This document shows, piece by piece, positions 44,943 through 54,645 of a stretch of DNA of 64,000 nucleotides. This DNA is from Ignavibacteriaceae bacterium (GTDB taxonomy: Bacteria; Bacteroidota; Ignavibacteria; Ignavibacteriales; Ignavibacteriaceae), in contig JABWCL010000011.1 in assembly GCA_013360295.1 (NCBI GenBank), forward strand, positions 113,177 to 177,176. Reading direction: 5' to 3'. The notes under the pieces are model-generated. The model was not told where the DNA came from. It saw only the letters and a program-made list of their open reading frames with translations, and ran no database searches. How positions within the stretch are numbered: position 1 is the stretch's first letter; every line of letters starts with the position of its first letter. The translations under genes and the position numbers were made by a program.

Positions 44943-45689
44943 TCATATTTCTATCACAAAAGACGCGTTAAATCCGTCGGCGGGTTCATCAGGATATCCC
45001 TTTTGATTGCTGATTATCCTTGTATTCGCGATCCTGTAATCAACACATCTGTGCGTGTGTCCGTGTATCCAGAGCAGAGGATCAAGTTCTTCTATAAGAT
45101 ACTCAAGATTGGATGCGTAAGCCGCGCTAACGAGGTCTTCCCTGAACTCCGGGGAAAGCGAGTGAATACTTGGCGCGTGATGAGTTATCACGATCTTATT
45201 CATATTATTAAACATCGCTTCTGTCCTGAACCAGTCAACCGATTGAAGATGCTTTTTTGCCGTATCCATTGTACGGAGAAGCCTGAAGTTCGGAGAAAAC
45301 CTTATAACCTTATAATCCGTCATCAGCTCAGAAGCGGCTAATTCCGCGTAGTGGGAATTATCTCCGAACAGTTTAAAGTCACTCCACAAGGTACACCCCA
45401 TGAAAGCCACATTATTAAATATAAAAATATCATTTTCGAGAAAATGAATGTTGGTTCCCTTAGTTTCTTTCCTGATGTCATTTATCAATTTGGGAAAGGC
45501 ATGGTGATAAAACTCATGATTACCGGCGATGTATACAACCGGAATTTCAGGGAAATAGTTTTTGATCCATTTTACTCCTTTAGTCCCGGTATTAAGATCC
45601 CCTGCGACGATAAGCAAGTCCGCACCACTGTCTCTGGGTACAAAGTTTTCAAACTCGCAGTGAATGTCACTTAAAATTTGTATTTTCAA
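44943..45689 (-). CDS. Calcineurin-like metallophosphoesterase
   Basis: The 248-residue protein has the full motif set: L-S-D-I-H (Asp8, His10), A-G-D-L (Asp31), A-G-N-H-E (Asn57, His58), T-H-H-A-P and I-H-G-H-T-H-R. It is a cytoplasmic phosphoesterase, possibly acting on nucleotides or phosphodiesters. Likely co-transcribed with the PIG-L gene. Confidence 0.9.
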   Translation of the reverse strand: MKIQILSDIHCEFENFVPRDSGADLLIVAGDLNTGTKGVKWIKNYFPEIPVVYIAGNHEFYHHAFPKLINDIRKETKGTNIHFLENDIFIFNNVAFMGCTLWSDFKLFGDNSHYAELAASELMTDYKVIRFSPNFRLLRTMDTAKKHLQSVDWFRTEAMFNNMNKIVITHHAPSIHSLSPEFREDLVSAAYASNLEYLIEELDPLLWIHGHTHRCVDYRIANTRIISNQKGYPDEPADGFNASFVIEI

Positions 45690-45778
45690 AAAAACGTATC
45701 CTTAAATTAATTTTTTCCGGATCTATTCAGCGTTCAACATTTCAGGGTAAGGCAGCTATTAGGCCACCTCGTTTTCAT

Positions 45779-48010
45779 TTACCGCAAATATATCATCTTC
45801 CGGATTATTTTATTTTCGCCCGCGGAAACCTGATAAAAATATATTCCGGAGCTTAAACCTTTCAGATCAATCTCATTTATATTAAATTCATAAGATCCCT
45901 GCGGCTGAACACCGGCGTTGAAAACCACAATTTCCCTCCCCAGAATATCCGTGATTCTGATTTTCACTTCCCGGGAGATGTTTTTATTTTCAGAACCAGC
46001 TAACCTGTAGCGAATAACAGTGCCGGCAGTGAACGGATTCGGGTAATTCTGCTCCACGATGAACCCGCCCGGAGTGTTTTCTTCATCAACGGAAGAGATG
46101 CCATTCACAAAATTTACGATCATACTGTCCGCCGAAGAATTTCCGGAGGCGTCATACGCATACACAATGATATTATACTCGCCGTCAGGATAGTCCCGTG
46201 TATCCAAGCCCAGTTCTCTTTCCTGCAAAGTTAAAACCGAGTCCCCGTCGCTGTTCGTTAAGTTATGATAGTAATTTCGTGTAATACTCATCCAGCTTGA
46301 GGGGAGTAATTGCTGGTTTCTTTTGTATATAATCCCCGCATAAGGTTCATAGTTACCGCTGTCGTAAAAAGAATATCTGTGATTAAGGATATGCGCGAGC
46401 GTCCGGGGTTTCACAACTGCGCCGGTTGTATTGTTTTTTATTTCGTAAAAGACCGATGTCGCCGGCTGCTGCCACTCTGATCCGCAAACGCTATCCACGG
46501 TCATTGCTACAATATCAATAACACCCGACAAATTGTCAGCGGATAGATATTGATTCGTTTCGTTTTTTGTAAAAGCAAATTTCGAGTGCGGAAACACTGG
46601 TTTGATATGAGGTGCCTGTATATCATTCAAAGGAGTAATCGCGAAAAGGGGATTAAAATTTATGCCCCATTCATCGTCGTCATACAACCAGACGGTACCG
46701 CTGTCTTTGATCTGCACAAAATGAATGTGTGCCCAGGTTGAAGTCCAGGCAACAATATCGGCAATATGATCAAACTGCTGAATGGTATCCCCGATATCTA
46801 CCTGAATAGAGGACTGTATCAAATGCGCGTAAAGCCAGCCATCTGAAACGCCAGAATTCTGTGAATCACTGATCGCCGCCCTCCAGTAGGCTGCGCCACC
46901 AAGGGTCAGGACGCATTTAACAATTCCGCCTTTAACCGCGTAAGTGGGTTCGGCTATGGGAATAATCAAATCTAGCCCCTGATGGAGATAGGACAAGGTA
47001 TCAGCTCCATAACCCATATGCTGTTCATAATGATTCCAGACTATTCTGGCGCTGTCAAAAGGGGCGAATGGCCAGGAGATAGGTTCATACCCCACAGAAT
47101 TTTTCGGAGGAAGTGAAAGCTTTTTAACGGGTGGCAGCATACGTAAGGACCCGTCGAGACTTTCCAGTATTCTCCCCAGTCCGTCAAACCGCAGCAAATG
47201 CCCTTGTGAACTCTTTTCGTTTTTTGAGTGAATACCGGCAATAAGTTGGCTCCCTTCAAATTTGATATCACGATATTTCTTTCCGGCTTCTGCAAACTGA
47301 TGCCATATCTGCCTGCCCGATAAATCAAAAACAGCGAGTCTTTCCCCGCTGATAATGGCAACCATATCTCCTTCTTCGGAGACTGCAATCCTTCTAACAA
47401 GCCCATTCTGATGTAATATCCGGAACTTCTCCGTATCGTTTTCATACATTATCAATACTGTTTCATCTGCTATAACAAGCCGTTGTGCTTTTTCATTGTA
47501 GTATGATGCGAGACCCGGCGCGAACCGCCGGCTGCTTCCTGTCTGAAGTTCAACAAGGTCGGTGCTGCCGGGGTGCCTGACCATAAGGAAGTTCCCCTCA
47601 TCCGAGAATGTAAAGCCGGAGGCACCGCGATACTTCTTTGAGAAAAGATAGCTGCCCGAGGGGGAATATACGTTAACGGTAACTTCGCGGTTAAAATGCA
47701 TAGAGTGGTCATAAAAGAGTGAGTACCCGCTTCCTGAGACTGTAACATCGGAGCCGGGGACATCTTTCATTTCAAATTGCTGAGTACTGTTTTTAAACAA
47801 TCTGTATGAATGAAGCTCTCTCATCTCATCAGTCACCGCGCCGATCGAATAACTATAACTATATATACCATTTTCGGAATAGTTATCCGCGCCCTCAGGA
47901 ATCAGTTTTGCCCTCAGTGTACCATTGCTGTTAACGGTATATTGTGGAGCATTTTGCGCGCAAAGGCAAACAGTCAAAAAAAAGACAGAGATCAAATAAA
48001 AGGGTTTCAT
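45779..48010 (-). CDS. Secreted M23 (LytM) metallopeptidase with T9SS sorting domain
   Basis: The 743-residue protein has a signal peptide (1-18) and beta-propeller-like repeats (about 100-290). An M23 domain follows with H-Q-G-L-D (His343, Asp347), Y-A-H (His396) and H-I-H-F (His428, His430), so the zinc site seems intact. The C-terminus is a type IX sorting domain (V-E-Q-N-Y-P-N-P-F ... I-R-K-M-I-Y-L-R). It should be exported to the surface and could cut peptidoglycan or other peptides. The pairing of propeller and M23 is unusual. Confidence 0.88.
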   Translation of the reverse strand: MKPFYLISVFFLTVCLCAQNAPQYTVNSNGTLRAKLIPEGADNYSENGIYSYSYSIGAVTDEMRELHSYRLFKNSTQQFEMKDVPGSDVTVSGSGYSLFYDHSMHFNREVTVNVYSPSGSYLFSKKYRGASGFTFSDEGNFLMVRHPGSTDLVELQTGSSRRFAPGLASYYNEKAQRLVIADETVLIMYENDTEKFRILHQNGLVRRIAVSEEGDMVAIISGERLAVFDLSGRQIWHQFAEAGKKYRDIKFEGSQLIAGIHSKNEKSSQGHLLRFDGLGRILESLDGSLRMLPPVKKLSLPPKNSVGYEPISWPFAPFDSARIVWNHYEQHMGYGADTLSYLHQGLDLIIPIAEPTYAVKGGIVKCVLTLGGAAYWRAAISDSQNSGVSDGWLYAHLIQSSIQVDIGDTIQQFDHIADIVAWTSTWAHIHFVQIKDSGTVWLYDDDEWGINFNPLFAITPLNDIQAPHIKPVFPHSKFAFTKNETNQYLSADNLSGVIDIVAMTVDSVCGSEWQQPATSVFYEIKNNTTGAVVKPRTLAHILNHRYSFYDSGNYEPYAGIIYKRNQQLLPSSWMSITRNYYHNLTNSDGDSVLTLQERELGLDTRDYPDGEYNIIVYAYDASGNSSADSMIVNFVNGISSVDEENTPGGFIVEQNYPNPFTAGTVIRYRLAGSENKNISREVKIRITDILGREIVVFNAGVQPQGSYEFNINEIDLKGLSSGIYFYQVSAGENKIIRKMIYLR

Positions 48011-48351
48011 GTAATCCTCATTGATATAATCAAGCCTGCTTCTCGGACATAACCATCAGAGTTACCAGCTTATCCGGGCTGATAAAAGCAAAAATAGTTT
48101 TTACAGACCCAAAACAGGTATATAATAAAAACAAAAATAACCATTCATTCCCAGATATCACTGGAATTAAAATATATATTATTTTTTTAACGGGCTTGAG
48201 GAGCAACAGGCGGGGAAGATTGTTACGGGCACACTGTTTTTTAAAATCATTCAGCCCGAAACAGTTTAACCCCGGCTATTAGTCTTCAGGTAAAAAAGTA
48301 ATGATCGTAAGGATCGGGAAATTGTTAATCAAAACTGATGGCGCTAACAAA
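48011..48351. other. Non-coding gap, 341 bases
   Basis: Lies between the start of the M23 gene and the stop of the SDR gene. AT-rich, with no ORF of note, no terminator and no repeat I can support. Confidence 0.4.
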
Positions 48352-49140
48352 TTACCGTTTCACCTTCTGAAACTCCTTCATATTCCCCAGCAGATCAAAC
48401 AGCGCGGGGGGAATGAGTTTTAGTATTTTTATTAATACCAGCAAACGTAACGGAAACTGGATTATTCTTTTCTCTTTCGCAATGCCACGGTAAATAATAT
48501 CTGTTCCGCGTACGGTACTCAGCAGAAAAGGCATCTTAAACTCGTTTTTATCGGTCATTTCCGAAACAACAAAGCCGGGTTTAACGGTGATCACCTTTAC
48601 ATTATGTTTCTTCATCTCCACCCGTAGACTCTCAAGATAGATGGAAAGAGCGGCTTTGCTGGCGCAGTAATAACCGCTGCCGGGAAATCCGCGGGATTCA
48701 GCCAGAGAAGATACCCCGACTATCATCCCCTTTCTCGCCGGAATGTAATCTTTCAGCAGTTCATTTATAAAATATACTGCTCCAAAATAATTGATGGCGA
48801 AAGTGCTTTCTCCATCTTCAACGTTACTCCCTGAGTTGGGCATTCTGTAGCTCACGCCTGAATTTAAAACCGCGATATCAATAAATCCGGCCTCCATTTT
48901 CATTTGTTTATACGCGGACTCAACCTGTGCCCGATCAGATACATCACATTTATAAGTGAACACTTTACACACCCCGTGATTTAATTTTTCCTGAAGCTCC
49001 AGCAGCCTTTTTTCCCTCCGCCCGAGTAAAAGCAAAGTGCATTTACTCTCAGAGAATCTTATCGCCAGTTCTCTTCCGATACCTGAGGTCGCACCGGTTA
49101 TTAATATAACTTTATTATCATAGTATGATTTCATCTTCAC
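48352..49140 (-). CDS. Short-chain dehydrogenase/reductase
   Basis: The 262-residue classical SDR has T-G-A-T-S-G-I-G (15-22), N-S-G in the adenine-site strand (L-N-S-G-V), catalytic Ser145 in V-S-S-L and Y-C-A-S-K (Tyr158, Lys162). It overlaps by 4 bases the AcuI-type gene, so the two oxidoreductases are co-expressed. The substrate is probably a lipid or hydroxy-acyl compound, by inference only. Confidence 0.92.
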   Translation of the reverse strand: MKMKSYYDNKVILITGATSGIGRELAIRFSESKCTLLLLGRREKRLLELQEKLNHGVCKVFTYKCDVSDRAQVESAYKQMKMEAGFIDIAVLNSGVSYRMPNSGSNVEDGESTFAINYFGAVYFINELLKDYIPARKGMIVGVSSLAESRGFPGSGYYCASKAALSIYLESLRVEMKKHNVKVITVKPGFVVSEMTDKNEFKMPFLLSTVRGTDIIYRGIAKEKRIIQFPLRLLVLIKILKLIPPALFDLLGNMKEFQKVKR

Positions 49141-50135
49141 TCAGCCTTCAGATCGGGAATGACCCTGCCGGTAATTTCTCCTTTTAGTATCTGATCTATA
49201 AATCCGCTCAACTGTTCCAGGCTGCATACTGTTTCAATACTTTCAAGCTTATCCGGTTTAAGATCTCCGCTTAATCTGTCCCATATCTCACGCCTTAGGT
49301 TCATCGGTGTTTCGGCGGAGTTCACTCCGAGCAGGTTATTACCGCGAATAATAAACGGGAAGACGGTAGATGAAAATCCGGAGGACTGGGTTAACCCGCA
49401 CGCCGCAACGGAGCCCCACATTGAAAGTGATTTGAGCGAGGTTTCCAGTATCTTTCCGCCGACAGTGTCTATAACTCCCGCCCACTCTCCTTTGATCATT
49501 GGTTTAGCAGACTCATCAGTATAATCAGAACTAAGCACTGCTTCGTCGGCGCCAATTGAGAGTAGATATTCCTCTTTTTCTTTTTTCCTTGTAACAGCAA
49601 CTGTGGTATATCCGGCTTTCTTAAGTATCATCAGAGAGAGAGACCCGACCCCCCCGGTAGCACCCGTAACCAATACTTTCCCCTTCGCAGGATCAAGCCC
49701 GTTAGTTTCGAGCCGGTGAAGAGCAAGTCCGGCTGTGAATCCCGCGGTTCCAAGTATCATACTCTCCCTGAGAGATAATCCGGAGGGAAGCGGAACAACC
49801 CACCCGGCGGGAACGGAGATATACTGCCCGAATCCGCCGGGAGTGTTCATCCCGAGATCGTAACCCGTAACGAGTACCTTGTCGCCCTCCTTAAATGCAG
49901 GGGATGATGACTGCGCCACCACCCCGGCAGCATCAATACCGGGAGTGAAGGGATATTTTTTTGTAACGCCTTTATTGCCGGTCGCGGAAAGCGCATCTTT
50001 ATAATTAAGCGCCGAATAATATACCTCGATAAGCACTTCATTCGCGGGTAATAAATTTGTATTTAGTGTCGTCACCTCCCTGATGAATCCGCCGGGGGTT
50101 TCGGTCACGTAAAGAGCTTTATATTCTTTTATCAT
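49137..50135 (-). CDS. acuI: YhdH/AcuI-family zinc-independent MDR oxidoreductase (acrylyl-CoA reductase-like)
   Basis: The 332-residue protein is the YhdH/AcuI type: N-Y-K-D-A-L-S-A-T-G, P-F-T-P-G-I-D-A-A-G-V-V, T-G-A-T-G-G-V-G-S-L (157-166) and G-L-T-Q-S. It binds NADPH and is known in relatives to reduce acrylyl-CoA to propionyl-CoA. Specific activity here is inferred. Confidence 0.88.
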   Translation of the reverse strand: MIKEYKALYVTETPGGFIREVTTLNTNLLPANEVLIEVYYSALNYKDALSATGNKGVTKKYPFTPGIDAAGVVAQSSSPAFKEGDKVLVTGYDLGMNTPGGFGQYISVPAGWVVPLPSGLSLRESMILGTAGFTAGLALHRLETNGLDPAKGKVLVTGATGGVGSLSLMILKKAGYTTVAVTRKKEKEEYLLSIGADEAVLSSDYTDESAKPMIKGEWAGVIDTVGGKILETSLKSLSMWGSVAACGLTQSSGFSSTVFPFIIRGNNLLGVNSAETPMNLRREIWDRLSGDLKPDKLESIETVCSLEQLSGFIDQILKGEITGRVIPDLKAE

Positions 50136-50173
50136 TTGTTATGCTTCCGTTAAACTGACTTTCATAAATTTCA

Positions 50174-50863
50174 TTATTTAACTGCGATGCAGGAGATTAT
50201 ATAACGTTTATCGGCAGGGGTAAGTTTTTCAATAAAGAGGGTATCCATTTTCCCGAAGATATTTCGCATTGGTTCATTTAGCCCCAGGCAGCCAAGGAAT
50301 CCAAATGTTTCATATTTCACACTCTTAAATATCTTTAATTGATCAGGCAATTCTTCGCAAGCAAAATAGTGCCATTTGTTTTTACCCGCGCCGAATTTAC
50401 CGCGGAGTAATTTATGAAGTGATGTGGATTCCAGGTTCTCGGCAAACAGTAATATCCCTCCGGGTTTCAGCGCTTTGTGAATCTGTGCAATAACTTTGGA
50501 GGCAGAGCCCGGGCCAGCGTCCCGCTCTATTCCTCCGAGCATTGACTTAAAGCAGATAATATCAAACTCCTTTTCATAAGGAATGGCGAGGGCATCAATA
50601 GTTTCGTATCTGATGCCTTCTGAGAATCCGTACTTCCGGTGAATGACTTTTGCTTCATCCGGAACACCGGCATAACCGCTGCATACCACAGAGGCGCCCT
50701 TATCAGAAAGCCATAAAGTCAGCCCGCCGTTCGCGCCGCAGCCCAGCTCAAGTGTGTTCAGCCCGCCAAGATTCTCGGGCAGGTTACGCTCCCAGAGTGC
50801 CACGGCTTTCGACCAGTTAACAACATCCCAGGCAATTGCATCGTTCAATATATTGTTATTCAT
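50174..50863 (-). CDS. Class I SAM-dependent methyltransferase
   Basis: The 229-residue protein has the SAM motif L-E-L-G-C-G-A-N-G-G (38-47) and the later K-P-G-G-I-L-L-F-A-E-N strand. The N-terminal W-S-K-A-V-A-L-W segment fits small-molecule methyltransferases. The substrate is unknown. It is in line with the AcuI gene, 38 bases away. Confidence 0.85.
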   Translation of the reverse strand: MNNNILNDAIAWDVVNWSKAVALWERNLPENLGGLNTLELGCGANGGLTLWLSDKGASVVCSGYAGVPDEAKVIHRKYGFSEGIRYETIDALAIPYEKEFDIICFKSMLGGIERDAGPGSASKVIAQIHKALKPGGILLFAENLESTSLHKLLRGKFGAGKNKWHYFACEELPDQLKIFKSVKYETFGFLGCLGLNEPMRNIFGKMDTLFIEKLTPADKRYIISCIAVK

Positions 50864-51000
50864 CCGGCAAATTTAATCATTTTTAGCTTTCCCCCTCCCG
50901 CTTAATTCTGCAATTTATTGGTTTTCCCGGACTCTCTATAAAATAATAGTTATTATCTTTCCTTTATATTTTTCTTCATTCTATTCCCAGAATAAAATCA

Positions 51001-51603
51001 ATGAATTCGATATTAATACAATTTGCGCATCCAAGGCTGGAGAAGTCCAGGATGCATAGAGCTCTTCTGAGCGCATTGCCTAAGAATGAAATGATAACAG
51101 TCAACGACCTTTACGAGGCGTATCCTGACTTTAATATAGATACAGAGCGGGAGAAAGAATTATTGTTAAGGCACAATATTATTATCTGGCAGCATCCCTT
51201 ATACTGGTACAGCGCCCCACCTTTACTAAAGCAGTGGATTGACATAGTGCTTGAATATGGCTGGGCTTACGGCCCCGGGGGCACAGCGCTTAAAGGGAAA
51301 TATGTGTTTAATTGTATAACGAGCGGCGGGCCGCGTCAGGCTTATTCGAGGGAAGGATATCATAAATTCACGCTCAGGGAATTTCTTGCGCCGTTTGAAA
51401 GAACAACAACTTTATGCAATATGGTTTACCTCCCCCCTTTCGCTGTGCAGGGTACTCACCGGTTAACGGATGAAGAACTCAATTCCAATCTCAAAACATA
51501 TTCCGGTTTGCTGCAAAAATTATTGAACGAAGAAATAAATATGGAATTCTACGGCAACCTTGAATACCTGAACGATATTTTCACCCAACGGAAAGGAGAA
51601 TAG
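51001..51603 (+). CDS. kefF: KefF-like NAD(P)H quinone oxidoreductase
   Basis: The 200-residue flavodoxin-fold protein has F-A-H-P-R-L-E-K-S-R-M, W-Q-H-P-L-Y-W-Y-S-A-P-P-L-L-K-Q-W and F-N-C-I-T-S-G-G, as in KefF/YheR. It starts 2 bases before the antiporter gene, the classic kefFC order. It would activate the K+ efflux system upon electrophile stress. Confidence 0.88.
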   Translation: MNSILIQFAHPRLEKSRMHRALLSALPKNEMITVNDLYEAYPDFNIDTEREKELLLRHNIIIWQHPLYWYSAPPLLKQWIDIVLEYGWAYGPGGTALKGKYVFNCITSGGPRQAYSREGYHKFTLREFLAPFERTTTLCNMVYLPPFAVQGTHRLTDEELNSNLKTYSGLLQKLLNEEINMEFYGNLEYLNDIFTQRKGE

Positions 51604-51604
51604 A

Positions 51605-53473
51605 ATGGAGGGTTTTTTCACTCAATCAATTATTTATCTTGCCGCCGCAGTGCTCTGCGTCCCGCTCGCAAAAAAACTCGGTTTAAGCTCAGTAATCGGT
51701 TACCTTATCGCGGGTATGTTAATCGGGCCATTTTTGTTGGGATTTGTCGGGGAAGAAGGAAAAGACATTATGCACTTCGCGGAGTTTGGGGTGGTTATGA
51801 TGCTCTTCCTTATAGGCCTGGAACTTGAGCCGCAAAATTTATGGAGAATGCGCAAGCTGATTCTGGGCGCCGGCCTTTCCCAGGTTGCAGGTACAACCAT
51901 ATTCATTGCCGCCGCGGCCATCTTCTCCGGTTTAGCCTGGAATCAGTCGTTAGCTGTCGCCCTTGCTATCGCAATGTCTTCCACCGCTATCGTTATGCAG
52001 TCATTAAAGGAGAAGGGGCTTATGCAGTCTGCCGCGGGGCAGCATTCGTTCGCGGTGCTTCTTTTTCAGGATATCTCCGTTATTCCCATTCTGGCTATTA
52101 TACCTCTTTTGGCGTTAACAGTAACCGACATATCATCTGAACACGTTTCGTATCTCGAAACATTTCCGGGTTGGGTTCAGACCCTTGTGGTATTATCAGC
52201 GGTTGGATTAGTTATTTTAATCGGCCGTTACGCGATAGTACCACTTTTAAGGCTTGTCGCCCGCACAAGGCTGAGGGAGCTCTTCACGGCTTCAGCATTA
52301 CTTATCGTAATAGGCATAGCGTATCTTATGACGCTTGTCGGACTCAGCCCTGCCCTGGGAACATTTCTTGCGGGGGTGATTCTTGCGGGAAGTGAGTTCC
52401 GCCACGAACTTGAAAGCGATCTTGATCCTTTCAAGGGGCTGCTGCTTGGCCTGTTTTTTATGGCTGTCGGAGCTTCCATTAATTTCAATCTTATCGCGGA
52501 GCAGCCCTGGATAATTTTTTCTTCCACCCTGCTCATAATGGCCGGTAAGTTTGCTGTATTATTTATTATCGGCAAGGTATTCCGCTTATCAATCGGGCAA
52601 AATCTTATCTTCAGTATCGGGCTTGCAGGCGTGGGTGAGTTTGCGTTCGTTTTATTCTCGTTTATTTCTCAGTTAAGAATTACCGGACAAGAAACAACCG
52701 ATATGCTAATGGCAATAACCGCAATAAGTATGGCGGTGTCACCGGTGCTGATGCTGATAAATGAGAAGTTTTTATTGGTTAAATTCGGCGTTTCAAAGAA
52801 ACCTGAACAGGACGCGGACAAGATAGATGAACAGCATAAAGTTATCATTGCCGGTTTCTCTCATTTCGGAAGTACGATTGGGAGATTTCTCCGTGCAAAC
52901 GGAGTTGAAGCTACCATTCTTGACAATAACACAGATACAGTTGACCTGCTCCGAAGAATGGGCTTTAAAGTTTTTTACGGAGATGCAACAAGACCAGATC
53001 TGCTGGAATCAGCCGGCGCTGCCGAGGCAAAAATTCTTATCAGCGCAGTTGATTCCCCCGAGACCGCAATACAAATCTCCGAGACCGTAAAAAAACATTT
53101 CCCGCGCCTGCAATTGCTGGTAAGATCAAAAAACCGATTTGATGCTTATGAACTTATGGATATTGGCATTACGGATATTTACCGAGAAAATTTAGATACT
53201 TCAATTCGTCTCGGCAGGGATGTGCTTGTAAAACTCGGGTTCCGTTCCTACTCGGTGCATCGTGCCGCCCAGAACTTCTTACGGTACGATGAGGAAGCGA
53301 TGAAGGACCTTGCGGCACAGCGGCATAATATGAAAGAGTATATATCCGGAGTGAGAGAGAAGATAGGATTGCAGGAAGCATTATTGCGAAGAGACCTGGA
53401 TTACAACCCATCTGAAACGGATCACGCTTGGGATAGTGATCACCTAAGGCAGGCTATTACGGGAAAGACGTGA
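51605..53473 (+). CDS. kefC: KefB/KefC-type K+/H+ antiporter (CPA2 family)
   Basis: The 622-residue protein has about 12 TM helices over residues 1-390, with the regulatory loop H-E-L-E-S-D-L-D-P-F-K-G-L-L-L-G. An RCK/TrkA-N domain begins at about 410 (V-I-I-A-G-F-S-H-F-G-S-T-I-G), and a basic C-terminal tail follows. This is full KefC architecture. Paired with KefF it gives glutathione-linked protection against electrophiles by cytoplasmic acidification. Its stop overlaps the next frame. Confidence 0.93.
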   Translation: MEGFFTQSIIYLAAAVLCVPLAKKLGLSSVIGYLIAGMLIGPFLLGFVGEEGKDIMHFAEFGVVMMLFLIGLELEPQNLWRMRKLILGAGLSQVAGTTIFIAAAAIFSGLAWNQSLAVALAIAMSSTAIVMQSLKEKGLMQSAAGQHSFAVLLFQDISVIPILAIIPLLALTVTDISSEHVSYLETFPGWVQTLVVLSAVGLVILIGRYAIVPLLRLVARTRLRELFTASALLIVIGIAYLMTLVGLSPALGTFLAGVILAGSEFRHELESDLDPFKGLLLGLFFMAVGASINFNLIAEQPWIIFSSTLLIMAGKFAVLFIIGKVFRLSIGQNLIFSIGLAGVGEFAFVLFSFISQLRITGQETTDMLMAITAISMAVSPVLMLINEKFLLVKFGVSKKPEQDADKIDEQHKVIIAGFSHFGSTIGRFLRANGVEATILDNNTDTVDLLRRMGFKVFYGDATRPDLLESAGAAEAKILISAVDSPETAIQISETVKKHFPRLQLLVRSKNRFDAYELMDIGITDIYRENLDTSIRLGRDVLVKLGFRSYSVHRAAQNFLRYDEEAMKDLAAQRHNMKEYISGVREKIGLQEALLRRDLDYNPSETDHAWDSDHLRQAITGKT

Positions 53474-53493
53474 ATTTCTTTATATATTTAAAT

Positions 53494-54366
53494 ATGAAAC
53501 CTATAATTTTTTTTATTACAATAGTTTTATTTCCTGTTATGTCCTGCGATTCGCAAACAACAGCCGGCATGTTAATGCAGGGACTGACCGTCCACAGCAA
53601 AATTCTTGCCAGGGATATTCGCTACTCCATATATCTCCCTAAGGGATATGATACCGGGAAAGATGATTACCCCGTACTGTACCTTCTCCACGGGTATACA
53701 GACAATGACCTTGCGTGGGTACAGCTTGGAAAGGCTGACAAGATACTCGATCAAATGATAAGCGCGGAAGAAATACCACCCCTTATTGTTGTTATGCCCG
53801 ATGCCGGAACAACCTGGTACATTAATAATTTTGATAACTCGGTAAGGTATGAGGACTTTTTTATAACTGAATTCATTCCACAAATCGAATCAATCTACAG
53901 GATAAAAAAAGAACGTAAATCAAGGTTTGTCGGAGGACTATCTATGGGCGGCTTTGGCTCAATTGTATATTCATTCAGATATCCTCAATTATTCGGCGCG
54001 GTTACAGCCTTCAGTTCGGCGATATATACAGACGAACAGACGCTTGCTAAAACAGAAGAGATGTGGGAGAGAACTGAGGCGGAAGTATACGGCCCGGGAT
54101 TAAAAGGGAAAGATAGATTCACGGATCATTTCAAAGCTTATAATCCCCTTTACTTTGTTAATGAGATGGATCCATCATCACTTAACGGACTCAGAATATA
54201 TCTGGACTGTGGCGATGGCGATTACCTTTTCCGCGGCAACGCGCTTTTTGAACTAATCTTAAACGAGAAAAAAATCCCGCACGAATACCGGGTAAGAGAC
54301 GGAGTTCATAACTGGGAATACTGGCAGATGGTACTGCCGCACGCGCTGAGGTTTATTTTCAATTAA
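53494..54366 (+). CDS. Esterase-type alpha/beta hydrolase lipoprotein
   Basis: ATG 53494 is preferred: the protein then begins M-K-P-I-I-F-F-I-T-I-V-L-F-P-V-M-S-C, a lipobox ending at Cys18. The 290-residue product has the esterase D fold, with L-L-H-G-Y-T-D-N (oxyanion), G-L-S-M-G-G (nucleophile Ser) and D-G-V-H-N-W-E-Y-W at the C-terminus (base His). It is probably an outer-membrane or periplasmic carboxylesterase, of the feruloyl esterase/antigen 85 type. Confidence 0.87.
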   Translation: MKPIIFFITIVLFPVMSCDSQTTAGMLMQGLTVHSKILARDIRYSIYLPKGYDTGKDDYPVLYLLHGYTDNDLAWVQLGKADKILDQMISAEEIPPLIVVMPDAGTTWYINNFDNSVRYEDFFITEFIPQIESIYRIKKERKSRFVGGLSMGGFGSIVYSFRYPQLFGAVTAFSSAIYTDEQTLAKTEEMWERTEAEVYGPGLKGKDRFTDHFKAYNPLYFVNEMDPSSLNGLRIYLDCGDGDYLFRGNALFELILNEKKIPHEYRVRDGVHNWEYWQMVLPHALRFIFN

Positions 54367-54400
54367 GAATTAAAAATTATGAATTAAGAATTTTATTTTT
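54361..54400. repeat. Short AT-rich word repeat
   Basis: AATTAAGAATT / AATTAAAAATTATG / AATTAAGAATT repeats over about 35 bases right at the end of the esterase gene. Confidence 0.45.
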
Positions 54401-54465
54401 GTAAATAATATTAAGCCCAAGAATGCGGTAGAAAGATAATATAAAATCGTGAGGTCGCTGTGAAG

Positions 54466-54483
54466 TCCTGATAGCTTTCGGCA
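54466..54483. repeat. Decayed copy of the 18-bp palindrome
   Basis: TCCTGATAGCTTTCGGCA matches the perfect palindrome at 503-520 in 15 of 18 bases. The following text (CAACGC then TGCTAC) also recurs in the same order downstream of the first copy. Confidence 0.45.
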
Positions 54484-54645
54484 GTATCAACGCGCCGTCA
54501 CCACTTGTGCTGCTACCCGCGCAATACCGTTATTATAATGAGTTCTTTCCTCCAAATATTATTCTTTGCGATCTCCGCGTCAGCTTTGCGTCTTTGCGTG
54601 AGACGCGGTTTTCAGAAACTGCCGACTTATTTTCCCCTCGCCCCT

